A stretch of DNA of 7,203 nucleotides from Bacilli bacterium (GTDB lineage Bacteria; Bacillota_I; Bacilli_A; RFN20; CAG-288), in assembly GCA_028707375.1 (NCBI GenBank), contig JAQWCB010000046.1, positions 1 to 7,203 of the forward strand, given 5' to 3'. This document shows, one piece after another, positions 5,695-7,203 of this stretch. Made by a program: the position numbers and the translations under genes. Every line of letters starts with the position of its first letter. Position 1 is the first letter of the stretch. A model generated the notes under the pieces. It did not search any database and had not been told where the DNA came from. It saw only the letters and a program-made list of their open reading frames with translations.

Positions 5695-7173
5695 ATGAAA
5701 AGTACAAAGAAATTTGCTAGAGTCTTACTTCTCTGCTCGTCTTTAACTTTACTTGTAGCGTGTGATAGCGACATCACTAACTACCCTTCTAATCTTCACG
5801 ATAATGTATTAAATCAAGACAATTGTGACGATGAGACCAAATCGGCTATCACTGATAACCAATACGAAGATGTATACGATAATATCGCTGATGCCAATTC
5901 GATCAGTGCCCAAACTTTGGACAATATCTTATATAAATTAGCCAAAGACAATCTTGTTGGAGATTATGCTATTCCCGAAGCTGATTTCAATAAAAAATAT
6001 CAGCAAAAGATGATCGACGTAGCTACTTCCGGATCATACTCTACCGATAATGAATTTGACGAATATCGCTTCGCGTTATCGTTAAAAGTCGGTATGTACG
6101 ATATTAAGACAGCTGATGGTTCTTCTGCTCTTGAAGATATTAAAAATGCTTCTAATAAAATCGTTATCGATCCTGATAACTACGAAACGGTCCAGGAAGA
6201 ATTTGATGCCATATTCCACTTGGATTACACCGATTATATCAATCGTTACTACAAGCCCATGATTTATCGTCAATACTTGTATGCAAAGTATATCTACGAT
6301 CAATCATATTCAAGTATAGGTAACACCAACGCTCGTGATGTCACTGTCGTTAAGATTACGGATGATGCTGATAATCCTGGTTCTGCCAGTAAATTAGTCA
6401 ACGCTTACGTCGAAAAATATATTGAGGATAAGAGTGTTCTTGATATCGACATTACTGATTTAGCCCGTTTGTGGAAAGGGGTTAATATAACACCTGAGGA
6501 ATCCGCATGGCTCGATTCAATTGGAGTTACTACTCTAGCCGATGAAATTGATGCTGATATCGCTAAGATTAAAGATAGTGAGTATTTAACAGATTCGGCT
6601 CTCGAATCCAAATATACCGGAGGATATACTTATCCTGTGGAACATGGTCGTGAATTAGCCTTGGCTGATTTGAAAACTACTGATTTAGTGACCGATGGTG
6701 TCTTCTTAAAATCATCCGGCTTAACTGATTTACCAAATGCGCTCAAACAGAGAATCTTCTCTACCAACTATTCCAATGATATTTCTGGTGTTGAGAACGG
6801 CGTAGTTAAAGATGTCTCTTACATTACAACTCACGGTGATCAGACTTATCGTTTTGTCACCCCTGAGGTCTCGTTGACAGAAAGCGGAGCGAATGTTATT
6901 AACTACGATGCTGATTCTTCAAGTTATTACATCGTTCAGGTCAATTCAATTGTTACCACTTCGCGCATCGCCAAAAATGATAACGATTCAGCTGAGGTCA
7001 AAGCAACAAAGCGTGAATTAGCAACTGAAGCAGCTTACGAGATGGCTTCATCTGATTCTTATAAGAAATCTGCTATTGTTTGGTTGTTGCTCAATAACGA
7101 CATCGACTATTCCGATAAAGACTTCTACGATTATATCAATACTAACTATCCGGCAGTCTTTGAAAACGAATAG
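5695..7173 (+). CDS. Lipoprotein, degenerate parvulin/SurA-like, probable chaperone
   Basis: A 492-residue predicted membrane-anchored lipoprotein of uncertain function. The signal is MKSTKKFARV, a hydrophobic core, and lipobox LVAC with Cys23; the mature protein starts CDSD and is rich in Asp, Asn, Tyr and Ser. No enzyme motif was recognised. The layout parallels the upstream foldase: a helical region (about 50-205), a strand RDVTVVKI (214-221) where the foldase has its HILV strand, a segment KQRIFSTNYSNDISGV (351-366) like the late helix and turn of parvulins, and a closing strand SYYIVQVNSIV (410-420). Both histidines expected of an active parvulin are absent, so if it belongs to this family it is probably a non-catalytic chaperone or partner. 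It begins 2 bases after the foldase stop, so the two are likely co-expressed. Homology to SurA/PrsA is inference from layout and weak similarity; an unrelated lineage-specific lipoprotein remains possible. The stop is TAG at 7171. Confidence 0.68.
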   Translation: MKSTKKFARVLLLCSSLTLLVACDSDITNYPSNLHDNVLNQDNCDDETKSAITDNQYEDVYDNIADANSISAQTLDNILYKLAKDNLVGDYAIPEADFNKKYQQKMIDVATSGSYSTDNEFDEYRFALSLKVGMYDIKTADGSSALEDIKNASNKIVIDPDNYETVQEEFDAIFHLDYTDYINRYYKPMIYRQYLYAKYIYDQSYSSIGNTNARDVTVVKITDDADNPGSASKLVNAYVEKYIEDKSVLDIDITDLARLWKGVNITPEESAWLDSIGVTTLADEIDADIAKIKDSEYLTDSALESKYTGGYTYPVEHGRELALADLKTTDLVTDGVFLKSSGLTDLPNALKQRIFSTNYSNDISGVENGVVKDVSYITTHGDQTYRFVTPEVSLTESGANVINYDADSSSYYIVQVNSIVTTSRIAKNDNDSAEVKATKRELATEAAYEMASSDSYKKSAIVWLLLNNDIDYSDKDFYDYINTNYPAVFENE

Positions 7174-7203
7174 TACCGATACGATTACAAATTAAATTTA
7201 AAG
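7174..7203 (+). other. Short AT-rich tail after the second lipoprotein gene
   Basis: Thirty bases remain after the stop. They contain no hairpin followed by a T run, so no terminator is visible before the window ends, and the transcript may continue. Confidence 0.5.

Noticed and set aside
1..7203. Recoded TGA (mycoplasma-type code)
   Set aside because: sufD ends on TGA directly at the sufS start and tryptophan is encoded by TGG in sufU and sufB, so the standard bacterial code fits.
1..7203. Mobile elements, CRISPR arrays, tRNA or rRNA genes
   Set aside because: No transposase-like frame, spaced direct repeats, terminal repeats or cloverleaf-like sequence was seen; the window is filled by seven protein-coding genes and one spacer.

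Overview
The window fits a low-to-moderate G+C member of the Bacilli/Mollicutes-related Firmicutes, perhaps an Erysipelotrichales, Acholeplasmatales or RF39-type lineage. The evidence is the sufC-D-S-U-B gene order, strong AGGAGG ribosome binding sites, two lipoproteins with Gram-positive-style signal peptides, and SufU in place of IscU. The genetic code appears standard: sufD ends on TGA and tryptophan is encoded by TGG. The exact lineage is inference.

Left half (1-3635, minus strand): a compact SUF iron-sulfur cluster assembly operon. In transcription order it holds sufC (ATPase), a very short sufD (scaffold partner), sufS (cysteine desulfurase), sufU (zinc-dependent sulfur acceptor) and the N-terminal 132 codons of sufB, which runs off the left edge. 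Neighbouring genes overlap or are 2 bases apart, so translation is probably coupled. SufS takes sulfur from cysteine and passes it as persulfide to SufU, which hands it to the SufBCD scaffold, where SufC ATP hydrolysis supports cluster assembly.

Middle (3636-3919): a 284-base AT-rich divergent intergenic region. It contains a convincing sigma-A-type promoter for the rightward genes, a weak -10-like box for the suf operon, paired T tracts and a 13-base perfect inverted repeat that could be an operator.

Right half (3920-7173, plus strand): two adjacent genes, 2 bases apart, for secreted lipoproteins. The first is a PrsA/SurA-type parvulin foldase of about twice the usual PrsA length. Its parvulin domain appears to be split by a large insertion, but the catalytic-type residues are still present. 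The second looks like a distant relative with the same layout in which both parvulin histidines are gone, suggesting a non-catalytic chaperone partner.

No mobile element, CRISPR array, tRNA, rRNA or clear terminator was found. The window is mostly a conserved housekeeping locus. The least ordinary parts are the shortened SufD, the SufU active-site variant and the lipoprotein pair.
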